Shown here: positions 57,511-64,000 of the stretch, piece after piece
Layout of the letters: each line of letters opens with the position of its first letter
Numbering within the stretch: the first letter of the stretch is position 1
Assembly: GCA_045642085.1 (NCBI GenBank)
Contig: JAZUIF010000098.1
Coordinates: 1 to 64,000 of the forward strand
Origin: UBA1723 sp045642085
GTDB taxonomy: Bacteria; Bacteroidota; Bacteroidia; Bacteroidales; Paludibacteraceae
DNA: 64,000 bases
Direction: 5' to 3'
The notes under the pieces: model-generated
What the model saw: only the letters and a program-made list of their open reading frames with translations
Told to the model about the DNA's origin: nothing
Databases searched by the model: none
Translations under genes and position numbers: made by a program

Positions 57511-57602
57511 GATAATTCCATTTTACTCAAGAAAAACAACCATAACTATGCTTTTTGAGTGTGATAATTCCATTTTACTCAAGAAAAATAACCACAACTA
57601 TG
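57511..57602. repeat. Two 40-base direct repeats, 52 bases apart
   Basis: GATAATTCCATTTTACTCAA and its continuation GAAAAA(C/T)AACCA(T/C)AACTATG occur at 57511-57550 and 57563-57602 with two differences. The second copy leads into a hairpin (AACCACAA/TTGTGGTT, up to about 57627). There is no gene here and only two copies exist. Confidence 0.75.
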
Positions 57603-57668
57603 ATTTTTATGGTACTTGTGGTTGTTTTACTGAAAATGTATAGGAAGGTCGCAATGCGAAAAAAATAA

Positions 57669-57694
57669 AGACGGGGACATGCCCCGTCTCTACG
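57669..57694. repeat. Dispersed palindrome family 1
   Basis: AGACGGGG and CCCCGTCT surround ACATG; the right flank CTACGA is typical of the family. It lies about 80 bases beyond the 3' end of the purF-like gene. Confidence 0.75.
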
Positions 57695-57772
57695 AATGTT
57701 CCTATATTGCCGAAACTTACAACTCTGTTTGTTTATACCGACAATTACGAATTATGAATTAAGACTTACGAA

Positions 57773-59638
57773 TTATCTCTTGTCTACGTTTCCTTCGTAG
57801 AAGTTAATGAATGCGTGAGTCACCAAACGGTTTCCACCAGGAGTAGGGTAGTCACCAGAGAAATACCAGTCGCCACTATGGTTTGGACAAGCGACGTGAA
57901 GATTCTCAAGTGATTGATAAACAATCTCTACTGGTGTCTTGACCTCTTTTGGTGTAAGCAATTCTGCAATCTCTGCTGAGATCTCGTCGTCTGTGAATGG
58001 AGAGTAGATATCTTTCACATAGTTGACATATTCCTCTTTCTTCTTGCCAACCTGAGCCTTGCTCTTCTTGTAGACTTCCTCGATCACATTTTCCATACCT
58101 CTCTTTTTAAGTAGGGAGATGGCTGCTTTGAATGCGATAAACTCACTCATTCGGCTCATGTCGATACCGTAGCAGTCTGGGAAACGAACCTGTGGAGATG
58201 AAGATACGATGACGATCTTCTTTGGTTCAAGACGGTTTAGAATCTTGATGATACTCTGCTTTAGAGTTGTACCTCTTACGATTGAGTCGTCGATCACAAC
58301 AAGGTTGTCTGTCTTTGGATGGATTGATCCGTAAGTGATATCGTAGACGTGGGCTGCCATATCATTACGGTTTTTATCCTGTGCGATGAATGTACGCATC
58401 TTGATATCCTTGATGGCGATCTTCTCCTGACGTGGACGAGCCGACAAAATCTTATTCAACTCCTCATCTGAGAATTTCTTTCCAGACAGAATAGCACGTT
58501 TCTTATCTTCAATCATCTCATTTTCAATGCCGTGCATCATACCGTAGAATGCCACTTCGGCTGTGTTTGGAATAAATGAGAAGACGGAGTTGTTCAAGTC
58601 GTTGTCGACTGCTTTAAGAATCTGTGGAGTAAGAAGTTCACCAAGTTTTTTACGCTCCTGATAGATGTCGATGTCGCTACCACGAGAGAAATAGATACGC
58701 TCGAATGAACATTTCTTGATTTCTCCAGCCTCACGAATCTGCTCAAGGTGGAATGAAGCGTCTTTCTTGATGATGATTGCCTGACCAGGCTCAAGCTCCT
58801 TGATGTCATCCATCTTGACATTCATGACAGTCTGGATAACAGGACGCTCACTTGCTGCGACAATGATCTCATCATCGTAGTAGTAGAATGCTGGACGGAT
58901 TCCGTTAGGATCACGGAAGATGAATGAATCACCGTGGCCTACCATACCGCAGATGCAGTAACCGCCGTCGAAACCTTTTTCACTGCGACGGATTACTTCG
59001 CCCAAGTCGACATTCTTCTCGATAAGCTCTGAAATCTCATCGTATGATTTTCCCTGAGCATCATATTCATTAAACTTACGCTGGACCTCCATGTCAAGCT
59101 GATGACCGATAGTCTCAAGCATAAGGATTGTGTCGCCCATATCACGAGGATGCTGACCAATACGAGTAAGGTTGGCGAACACCTCGTCGACATTAGTAAG
59201 ATTGAAATTACCTGCTAACACCAAAGTGCGGTCCTTCCAGTTGCTACGACGCAAGAAAGGGTGGACATACGACAACCCAGATTTGCCAGTCGTGCTGTAA
59301 CGAAGATGACCAAGATACATCTCACCAGCAAAAGGAAGATTGTCGGCTGCATAATCCGCGTCTGCCCAGATTTCAGGAGAAAGATTTTGATAGTTCTGAT
59401 AAACTGATTCGAAGATTTTGTCGATTGCCTGACCGCCCTCGGCTCTTTCTCGGAAGATATATTCCTCACCAGGTTTAGCATGAAGTTTGACGCAAGCCAA
59501 ACCAGCACCTTCCTGACCGCGATTGTGTTGTTTTTCCATTAGGATATACAGTTTTTCAAGACCGTATTTCCAAGAACCATACTTTTCGTAATAATACTTA
59601 AGCGGCTTTCTTAATCTTACATATGCTATTCCGCACAT
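57773..59638 (-). CDS. Long-form amidophosphoribosyltransferase (PurF-like)
   Basis: Class II glutamine amidotransferase fused to a PRPP transferase domain. The 621-residue protein starts MCGIAYVRLRKPLKYYY, so Cys2 is the nucleophile; KQHNRGQEGAGLA (about 36), LGHLRYSTTGKSG (about 118) and LAGNFNLTNVDE follow. GYCICGMVGHGDSFIFRDPN and FYFSRGSDIDIYQER are PurF-like (FxRPDS replaced by YFSRGSDI). The PRPP-binding loop is LVVIDDSIVRGTTLKQSI (about 445). It is over 100 residues longer than standard PurF (about 470-500), with extra sequence at several places and at the end. I recall this long type as a second PurF-like gene in Bacteroidetes. The first step of purine synthesis is likely, but the altered loops leave the substrate open. 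TAATTTTG on the minus strand (59676-59683) is its probable -7 box. Confidence 0.85.
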   Translation of the reverse strand: MCGIAYVRLRKPLKYYYEKYGSWKYGLEKLYILMEKQHNRGQEGAGLACVKLHAKPGEEYIFRERAEGGQAIDKIFESVYQNYQNLSPEIWADADYAADNLPFAGEMYLGHLRYSTTGKSGLSYVHPFLRRSNWKDRTLVLAGNFNLTNVDEVFANLTRIGQHPRDMGDTILMLETIGHQLDMEVQRKFNEYDAQGKSYDEISELIEKNVDLGEVIRRSEKGFDGGYCICGMVGHGDSFIFRDPNGIRPAFYYYDDEIIVAASERPVIQTVMNVKMDDIKELEPGQAIIIKKDASFHLEQIREAGEIKKCSFERIYFSRGSDIDIYQERKKLGELLTPQILKAVDNDLNNSVFSFIPNTAEVAFYGMMHGIENEMIEDKKRAILSGKKFSDEELNKILSARPRQEKIAIKDIKMRTFIAQDKNRNDMAAHVYDITYGSIHPKTDNLVVIDDSIVRGTTLKQSIIKILNRLEPKKIVIVSSSPQVRFPDCYGIDMSRMSEFIAFKAAISLLKKRGMENVIEEVYKKSKAQVGKKKEEYVNYVKDIYSPFTDDEISAEIAELLTPKEVKTPVEIVYQSLENLHVACPNHSGDWYFSGDYPTPGGNRLVTHAFINFYEGNVDKR

Positions 59639-59776
59639 ATCGTTTTATGTGTTAAGTTAATTCCAGTTTGCGATGCAAAATTACACTTTTTTGATTAAAG
59701 TGAAAGCAGAATGTAAATCTATTTTGATGATTTGTGTGTTTTTGCTATTAGATTACTGTTATGACAAAATATTAAG

Positions 59777-59784
59777 TATCTTTG
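59777..59784 (+). promoter_or_regulatory. Promoter -7 box of the small T9SS-tail protein gene
   Basis: TATCTTTG, 61 bases before the ATG at 59846. Confidence 0.55.
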
Positions 59785-59845
59785 TAGCGTTTTTTGCGAA
59801 CGCTAATATTTCAAAATAACATAGTTGATTTATAGTTGTAACTAC

Positions 59846-60133
59846 ATGAAAAATATATTATTGCTTTTGTTTACTGTCGTTTGGTTGTTTGATCTAAATG
59901 CACAGGCAATGCCAGCAAGTGTAGACGGTAGTGATGAAGTCTCCACAGCGGAAGAAAAGCAATCGTTCTCTGTCTCAGTGTATGGACGAGAAATCATTGT
60001 GTATGGTGTTGAGTCGTTCTTGATTTTCGACATGGCAGGAAAAGATGTGACAAGCAAGAATGGAGAGCTCAACAATGGAATCTATATTGTTTTTGTTAAT
60101 GGAGTGGCATTGAAGTTTGTTGTGACAGGTTGA
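59846..60133 (+). CDS. Small secreted protein consisting mainly of a T9SS-tail-like domain
   Basis: The 95-residue product has a signal peptide (MKNILLLLFTVVWLFDLNAQ, cut near 20), a short acidic linker (DGSDEVSTAEEKQ), and then a strand set typical of T9SS type A sorting domains: FSVSVYGREIIVYG, LIFDMAGKDVTSKNG and LNNGIYIVFVNGVALKFVV. There is no cargo domain. It may be a truncated gene or a decoy-like short protein. ATG 59846 gives a proper signal peptide; seven more codons upstream from 59825 are unlikely. A terminator follows 26 bases after the stop. Confidence 0.7.
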   Translation: MKNILLLLFTVVWLFDLNAQAMPASVDGSDEVSTAEEKQSFSVSVYGREIIVYGVESFLIFDMAGKDVTSKNGELNNGIYIVFVNGVALKFVVTG

Positions 60134-60159
60134 TTTCGCTAACATAAGAATGAATTTGG

Positions 60160-60191
60160 GATCCGGACTTGTATGAGTCTGGATCTTTTTT
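60160..60191 (+). terminator. Terminator of the small T9SS-tail gene
   Basis: GATCCGGACT pairs with AGTCTGGATC (one G-U pair) followed by six T. It directly abuts the dprA promoter. Confidence 0.8.
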
Positions 60192-60192
60192 G

Positions 60193-60200
60193 TATCTTTG
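60193..60200 (+). promoter_or_regulatory. Promoter -7 box of dprA
   Basis: TATCTTTG, 40 bases before the ATG at 60241, right after the upstream terminator. Confidence 0.55.
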
Positions 60201-60240
60201 TAAAGCGAACGTTTTTATGAATGATTAAAATTTAGTTAAC

Positions 60241-61437
60241 ATGTGGAATAGTAACAGAGATATCCTATATGGATTGGCCTTGACATTCGTCCATGGTATC
60301 GGCTCAGCTAAAATCAAGGAATTGTCTCAGAAATTCGAATCGTTGGAAGAACTTTTCTCTATGTCGGAAAAGGAGTTGATTGATCGTTGTCGACTCAATG
60401 TCTCCGCTGCAAAAGCTATCTCCAACAATAGTGTGACGCTTCTCCGTTTGGCAGAACGTGAGGTTGAATCTGCGGAAAGAGAGAGAGTCAGAATCCTGTC
60501 AATCTACGATGATGATTATCCGTCGACGTTGGCAAGTCGACGTACAGACACACCCTTCTTCCTATATTATAAAGGGCAGGCATCTCTCAACAATCGTAAG
60601 ATTATCTCTATTGTGGGCACTCGCAACATGACTCATTATGGAAAAGGATTCACGGAATCGTTTATGGCTGATATAGCCAAATCTCATTCCGACGCATTGA
60701 TTGTGAGTGGATTGGCTCGTGGTGTGGACATCACTGCCCATTGTGCGGCTTTACAAAATGGATTAGATACACTTGCCGTGATGGGAACAAGTTTTCCCAC
60801 GATTTATCCAGCCGACCATCGTCGCTATGTCAATGATATCATAGCACACGGAGGCCTGATGACACAGTTTCAGTACCAATCGTCTACGGATAATAAGAAT
60901 TTTGTGGAGCGAAACAGGATTATCGCGGCCATAGCGGATGTTGTTGTGGTGGTGGAGAGCAAACGAAATGGTGGTTCAATGTACACAGCCGACTGGAGCC
61001 ATCGTTATGGAGTGCCATTGTGTGCGTTGCCCGGCGACTACACAAGATTGCAGAGTGAAGGTTGCAATGCGTTGATTCGTAGTGGAAAAGCACATCTTAT
61101 CTCCTCGGCAGAAGAGGTGGATGAGATATTATCCGGTACAAAAAATGATTCTTTTTTACGTGGTAATTCTGTGTTTATGCATGCACAAGGTAAAGTCTCT
61201 GCAAATACTGTGTCTCCGATGCAAAACTCTACACAACCGTCTGATTTGTCGGATCTTAATCTTGATGGAAACAAGAAACTCATTGTGGAGTATCTGACGT
61301 CGGCAGGAGCGTCGCATAAAGATATTATTGCCAGAAATTTGAACAAACCGATTGCGGAGATCGCCGATATGCTATTTGACTTGGAAATGGATGGTATAGT
61401 TAGAGAGACGATGGGAGGAGAATATGAAATGGAGTGA
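60241..61437 (+). CDS. dprA: DNA-processing protein DprA
   Basis: Binds incoming single-stranded DNA and loads RecA in transformation; also kept in non-competent species. The 398-residue protein has an N-terminal helix-hairpin-helix/SAM-like part (about 10-70), the Rossmann-like DprA core (about 115-290: ISIVGTRNMTHYGKGFTESF, LIVSGLARGVDITAHCAALQ, VMGTSFPTIYPADHRRY, FVERNRIIAAIADVVVVVES) and a C-terminal winged helix (about 340-398). The usual lisE-x-P stretch after the glycine is GGLMTQFQYQ, a mild change. GALPGD-like ALPGDYTRLQSEGCNALIRS is intact. The RhuM-like remnant follows 24 bases after it. Confidence 0.92.
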   Translation: MWNSNRDILYGLALTFVHGIGSAKIKELSQKFESLEELFSMSEKELIDRCRLNVSAAKAISNNSVTLLRLAEREVESAERERVRILSIYDDDYPSTLASRRTDTPFFLYYKGQASLNNRKIISIVGTRNMTHYGKGFTESFMADIAKSHSDALIVSGLARGVDITAHCAALQNGLDTLAVMGTSFPTIYPADHRRYVNDIIAHGGLMTQFQYQSSTDNKNFVERNRIIAAIADVVVVVESKRNGGSMYTADWSHRYGVPLCALPGDYTRLQSEGCNALIRSGKAHLISSAEEVDEILSGTKNDSFLRGNSVFMHAQGKVSANTVSPMQNSTQPSDLSDLNLDGNKKLIVEYLTSAGASHKDIIARNLNKPIAEIADMLFDLEMDGIVRETMGGEYEME

Positions 61438-61461
61438 GGGGGTGTAAATACAGAAAAGTTT

Positions 61462-61919
61462 ATGGATAAAAGTTTTGATACACAGTCAGCAGGTTCGATG
61501 GAATCGCAAATTGTCCTTTATCATATTGATGATAAAGTTAGTTTGGAGGTTAAGTTTGATGCAGAACAAGAAACAGTATGGCTTACACAGCAGCAGATAG
61601 CAGATTTGTTTGGTACGCAACGTCCTGCCATTACAAAACATTTAAATAATATATTCAAGAGTGGAGAACTTGATAAAGATAGCACATGTTCCATTTTGGA
61701 ACATATGGGTAATGATGGAAAGCGGAACATGATCGCTTGTTCCCTAATAATCATATTGATATTCGTCGCTGGAAAAATGAGTCTCATGATAGATGGTTGA
61801 TTGTTGATGACCAACTCTATCATTGTGGTCATTCTCTAAATGCGAATGGAGGTCATAAGATTTCTGCAATATCTTTAATGGGAACTTCTCCACAAGTGAT
61901 ATTGAATGAAATGGAGTGA
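61462..61919 (+). pseudogene. Broken RhuM-type gene fused out of frame to an ORF6N-like C-terminus
   Basis: The first frame (61462-61800) starts like RhuM family proteins: IVLYHIDDKVSLEVKFDAEQ, TVWLTQQQIADLFGTQRPAI and LDKDSTCSILEHMGNDGKRN. After residue about 90 it turns into unrelated hydrophobic sequence. In another frame, from about 61715 to the stop at 61917, the sequence reads AEHDRLFPNNHIDIRRW and SHDRWLIVDDQLYHCGHSLN, the C-terminal signature of ORF6N/KilA-N-type phage and mobile element proteins. The two parts are joined by a deletion or frameshift, leaving a remnant. Neither part alone is likely to be functional. Confidence 0.7.
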
Positions 61920-62029
61920 ATTTTGTATTTTATGGAATATAAAAGTGGTGATTTTGTGAATTTTATATTTTATAGAATATAAAAGTGCGATTTTTAGAGA
62001 TTTGTATTCTATAAAAGATGAAAATCAGG
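61916..62029. repeat. Three tandem 40-base repeats like those before the AAA/DUF4143 gene
   Basis: GTGAATTTTGTATTTTATGG and GTGAATTTTATATTTTATAG start two 40-base units (61916-61955 and 61956-61995), both continuing AATATAAAAGTG. A third unit (61996-62029) is decayed. The AAAAGTG...GTGAATTTT core is shared with 35358-35453, yet no DUF4143 gene follows here. Confidence 0.65.
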
Positions 62030-62051
62030 AATTTTACATGTTTTATTTTTA

Positions 62052-62059
62052 TATCTTTG
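62052..62059 (+). promoter_or_regulatory. Promoter -7 box of the glucosaminidase gene
   Basis: TATCTTTG, 20 bases before the ATG at 62080. Confidence 0.6.
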
Positions 62060-62079
62060 TCTCCCAAACAAAGAACATT

Positions 62080-62874
62080 ATGTGTAAATTAAGAATTTTG
62101 GCGGCTGCATTCCTTATGCAGGTTTGTGTATTGGCAAACGCATTGGAAAAGAATAGCACTTATGCCAACTATATCTCTAAATACAATAAGATTGCCGTTG
62201 AAGAGATGCGTGCCAACGGTGTGCCAGCAAGTATCACACTTGCCCAGGGTCTGCTTGAAAGTGGCGCTGGACTTAGTGAACTTGCCCTTAAAAGCAACAA
62301 CCATTTCGGTATAAAATGTCATAAAGATTGGACTGGAGAACGAGTTTATCATGACGACGATAAACTGCAGGAGTGTTTCCGTAAGTATAAGAATCCCGAA
62401 GAGTCGTTTGTTGACCATTCTCTATTCTTGAAGAAGGCTCGTTATGCTTCATTGTTCACTTTGGATCCTACTGATTATAAGGGTTGGGCTAAAGGGTTGA
62501 AGCAGTGCGGTTATGCCACTGAACCTCGTTATGCTGAACGTCTTATCGATTTGATTGAGACTTATGAGCTTTATAAGTACGACAAGAAAACTGATGTCCA
62601 AGAGGTAGTGAAGACAGTTCAGGTGAATCAAGCTGTAGAGAAGGCGGAGCAGAAGTATTTGACAGAGAGTGCGATGGGTAGCATTGCTGTCGGCCCATAT
62701 CATAAGATTGTGAAAGTCAAGGGAAGAAAGGCTGTTGAAGCACGTAAGGGAGATACATACGAGACTCTTGCAAAGGAATTTGGCATGCGTCCATGGGAGC
62801 TTCGTTGGGCTAACAAGGCAAAACGTGGTGATTCGATTGAGGTAGGAAGTCCGGTTTATTTGCGTCGCTGGTAA
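62080..62874 (+). CDS. Secreted N-acetylglucosaminidase with LysM-like domain
   Basis: A probable peptidoglycan hydrolase. The 264-residue protein has a signal peptide (CKLRILAAAFLMQVCVLANA, cut near 21), a glucosaminidase domain (about 30-165: ANGVPASITLAQGLLESGAG, with the catalytic Glu in LLESG; NNHFGIKCHKDWTG; CFRKYKNPEESFVDHSLFL; GYATEPRYAERLIDLIETY), and a C-terminal LysM-like part (about 220-264: EARKGDTYETLAKEFGMRPW). The start at 62080 is preferred, since the frame from 62002 runs through the promoter. The membrane protein gene follows 1 base after the stop, so they are coupled. Confidence 0.9.
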   Translation: MCKLRILAAAFLMQVCVLANALEKNSTYANYISKYNKIAVEEMRANGVPASITLAQGLLESGAGLSELALKSNNHFGIKCHKDWTGERVYHDDDKLQECFRKYKNPEESFVDHSLFLKKARYASLFTLDPTDYKGWAKGLKQCGYATEPRYAERLIDLIETYELYKYDKKTDVQEVVKTVQVNQAVEKAEQKYLTESAMGSIAVGPYHKIVKVKGRKAVEARKGDTYETLAKEFGMRPWELRWANKAKRGDSIEVGSPVYLRRW

Positions 62875-62875
62875 G

Positions 62876-63250
62876 ATGAAGACAAAACTTAAATTGCAGT
62901 ATAAGATTTATTTGGTGATATCGTATGTGATGGCGGTGCTTTATATTGCCAAATACTACGATCAGCCTGTCTACTTACTGATGATTATCGGTTTGCTTGG
63001 TTTTGTGGTGTGGAATTTACCTATCTATGAAGCCACAGAAGATGCGATTGTGGAGTGGAAACTTGGTATTCCTGGAATATTGAAGGGCAAGGTGTTGAAA
63101 TATAATGAGATCACAAAATATATGCCCGACAATAAGAACGCAAGATTAAGCAATTACGGTATCTATACAGAGAAAGATTCGATATTTCTGTCGGAAAGAA
63201 AATATTCCAATATCGAGGAGTTTGTTGAGTATTGTAAGGGAAAGAAATAA
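62876..63250 (+). CDS. Small membrane protein with PH-like C-terminus
   Basis: The 124-residue protein has two membrane segments (about 11-27 and 31-49: IYLVISYVMAVLYIAKYY, VYLLMIIGLLGFVVWNL) followed by a beta-rich domain of about 70 residues (DAIVEWKLGIPGILKGKVLK, YNEITKYMPDNK, DSIFLSERKYSNIEEFVEYC). This is the layout of bacterial PH-like membrane proteins. No specific family is assigned. It starts directly after the glucosaminidase gene and is probably co-transcribed with it; whether they act together is unknown. Confidence 0.7.
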   Translation: MKTKLKLQYKIYLVISYVMAVLYIAKYYDQPVYLLMIIGLLGFVVWNLPIYEATEDAIVEWKLGIPGILKGKVLKYNEITKYMPDNKNARLSNYGIYTEKDSIFLSERKYSNIEEFVEYCKGKK

Positions 63251-63324
63251 GAGAATTTAATATAGGGATTCAAGTTTCGCAAGTCACTTACAAGACTTGT
63301 GTAAAATTAATTATTATTTCAAAT

Positions 63325-63355
63325 TTTGATTTGGATTTATAAAAACGTATTTTTG
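63325..63355 (+). promoter_or_regulatory. Promoter (-33 and -7) of the PIN toxin-antitoxin operon
   Basis: TTTG (63325-63328), a 19-base gap and TATTTTTG (63348-63355) match the Bacteroidetes consensus, 20 bases before the ATG at 63376. Confidence 0.72.
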
Positions 63356-63375
63356 TGGTACTAAATAATAACAGT

Positions 63376-63600
63376 ATGGAAGATATAATCGTTTCTGTGC
63401 CAACTTCAGATGCTGAATTTGTTGCATTATTGTTGGAAAAAATGGGTTACTGTATAAAAAACAGGAAACTTAAAGGTATAAAAATGTCCTCGTTTCGTGA
63501 AACTATAGAGCAGGCTCAACGCGAATCTAACATGGATCATGAATTGACTCTAGACGAAATTAACGCTGAAATTAACGCTGCAAGACAAAAAAGAATATAA
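63376..63600 (+). CDS. Antitoxin-like protein of a PIN toxin pair
   Basis: The 74-residue protein starts MEDIIVSVPTSDAEFVALLL, then has EKMGYCIKNRK and a charged helical C-terminus (QAQRESNMDHELTLDEINAE). The layout of a short beta strand, a helix pair and a C-terminal helix rich in Glu and Arg is that of Bacteroidetes antitoxins of PIN-domain toxins, as I recall. The GTG at 63355 would place the start on top of the promoter box, so the ATG at 63376 is chosen. The toxin gene begins 2 bases after its stop, which supports the pairing. Confidence 0.75.
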   Translation: MEDIIVSVPTSDAEFVALLLEKMGYCIKNRKLKGIKMSSFRETIEQAQRESNMDHELTLDEINAEINAARQKRI

Positions 63601-63602
63601 TC

Positions 63603-64000
63603 ATGTTTGTAGTTATCGACACGAATGTTTTTGTTTCAGCTTTAATCACTAAGAATCCAGAATCTCCAACGCGACTTGTTTATGATTATATTGATTCTGG
63701 TGATTTAATTCCTCTATACAATGAAGAAATAATAGCAGAGTATAGGGATGTATTGTCTAGACCAAAATTCAAATTAAGAAAGGAGATTATTGATACGTTG
63801 TTGTCTCTTGTTGTAGAAAATGGGATAAGTTCTGACAGATTTGCTTATGATGAATCTATGATAGATGAGAAGGATAGGGTATTTTACGAGGTTTCTTTGT
63901 CTGTGGAGGATTCTTTTCTTGTTACTGGTAATCTAAAACATTTTCCTTCGACTCCAATGGTGGTTACACCATTTCAAGTTGTAGAAATGTTATCAAAATA
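63603..64000 (+). CDS. PIN-domain toxin, COG1569-like (3' end cut by the window)
   Basis: A probable RNase toxin. The 132 visible residues start MFVVIDTNVFVSALITKNPE and hold the PIN acidic residues: the Asp of VIDTNVFVS (about 6), the Glu of LYNEEIIAEYRDVL (about 45), DEKDRVFYE (about 98) and EDSFLVTGNLKHFP (about 110). LVTGNLKHFP and the preceding DRxFYE are typical of the putative toxin, PIN family. The window ends two bases into what may be the stop codon (TA), so the gene is nearly complete. It is coupled to the antitoxin gene upstream. Confidence 0.85.
   Translation, partial: MFVVIDTNVFVSALITKNPESPTRLVYDYIDSGDLIPLYNEEIIAEYRDVLSRPKFKLRKEIIDTLLSLVVENGISSDRFAYDESMIDEKDRVFYEVSLSVEDSFLVTGNLKHFPSTPMVVTPFQVVEMLSK

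Noticed and set aside
57511..57602. Possible CRISPR array from two 40-base repeats
   Set aside because: Only two copies, a 12-base spacer, and no cas genes in the window.
1..64000. tRNA, rRNA, insertion sequences with transposases, prophage structural genes
   Set aside because: No cloverleaf with tRNA-like conserved bases, no rRNA segments, and no transposase or phage structural proteins were recognised by eye. The RhuM/ORF6N remnant is the only phage-type trace besides DUF5131.

Overview
The window is chromosomal DNA from a member of the Bacteroidales. Five things point there: TAnnTTTG -7 promoter boxes upstream of many genes instead of sigma70-type boxes, start codons without Shine-Dalgarno sequences, type IX secretion (T9SS) sorting tails on secreted proteins, Bacteroidetes-typical families (DUF5131, DUF4377, DUF6140, the LGLPSGLKWAT lipoprotein family, AAA/DUF4143 ATPases), and an AT-rich genome carrying short dispersed palindromes. 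The genus cannot be fixed from sequence reading alone.

Layout. 1-4500: tail of a T9SS cargo protein, then rnr, a lipoprotein and panE. 4600-10400: a defence block made of a 3' remnant and a complete copy of a YhcG-type PD-(D/E)XK nuclease, a highly structured non-coding element, and a type III restriction-modification pair (mod, res). 10500-24999: mostly housekeeping (DUF5131, nudC, pyrH, M23 peptidase, grpE-dnaJ, MORN protein, tcdA, ClC channel, recJ, a divergent DapL-like aminotransferase, glmS). 25100-32400: envelope and secreted proteins leading into folE-mutS2. 32387-35335: a compact three-gene operon of a SpeD-like protein, a membrane-anchored aminopropyltransferase and a DUF4178 protein. 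35478-43464: an AAA/DUF4143 ATPase, a small secreted protein and a 1900-residue DUF4011/SF1 helicase/Vsr-like nuclease/DUF3320 protein. 43572-47855: a 1427-residue secreted protein with GLUG repeats, about 24 Cys-x2-Cys repeats and a T9SS-like tail. 48057-54584: dnaB, ung, a lipoprotein, a MntA/HepT pair, fabG, an acyltransferase and a flavin reductase-like lipoprotein. 54755-57361: a 6S-like RNA, a DUF6140 protein and a TPR protein. 57773-64000: a long PurF-type amidotransferase, a stand-alone T9SS-tail protein, dprA, a broken RhuM-type gene, a glucosaminidase, and a PIN-type toxin-antitoxin pair cut by the window end.

Two dispersed palindrome families run through the window. Family 1 has arms reading GTAGAGACG...CGTCTCTAC, with copies near 371, 4489, 6257, 12430, 27075, 27672, 43486 and 57669. 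Family 2 is of the GGGCAGGTTT/AAACCTGCCC type, near 12258, 12300 and 17889. They sit between genes and often look like terminators, but one family 1 copy lies in frame inside mod.

The strongest candidates for something not fully described are the SpeD/membrane aminopropyltransferase/DUF4178 operon, the cloverleaf-like RNA element before mod (its closing stem competes with a downstream hairpin), and the DUF6140/TPR pair beside the 6S-like RNA. All homology statements are from recognition of motifs by eye; no search was run.
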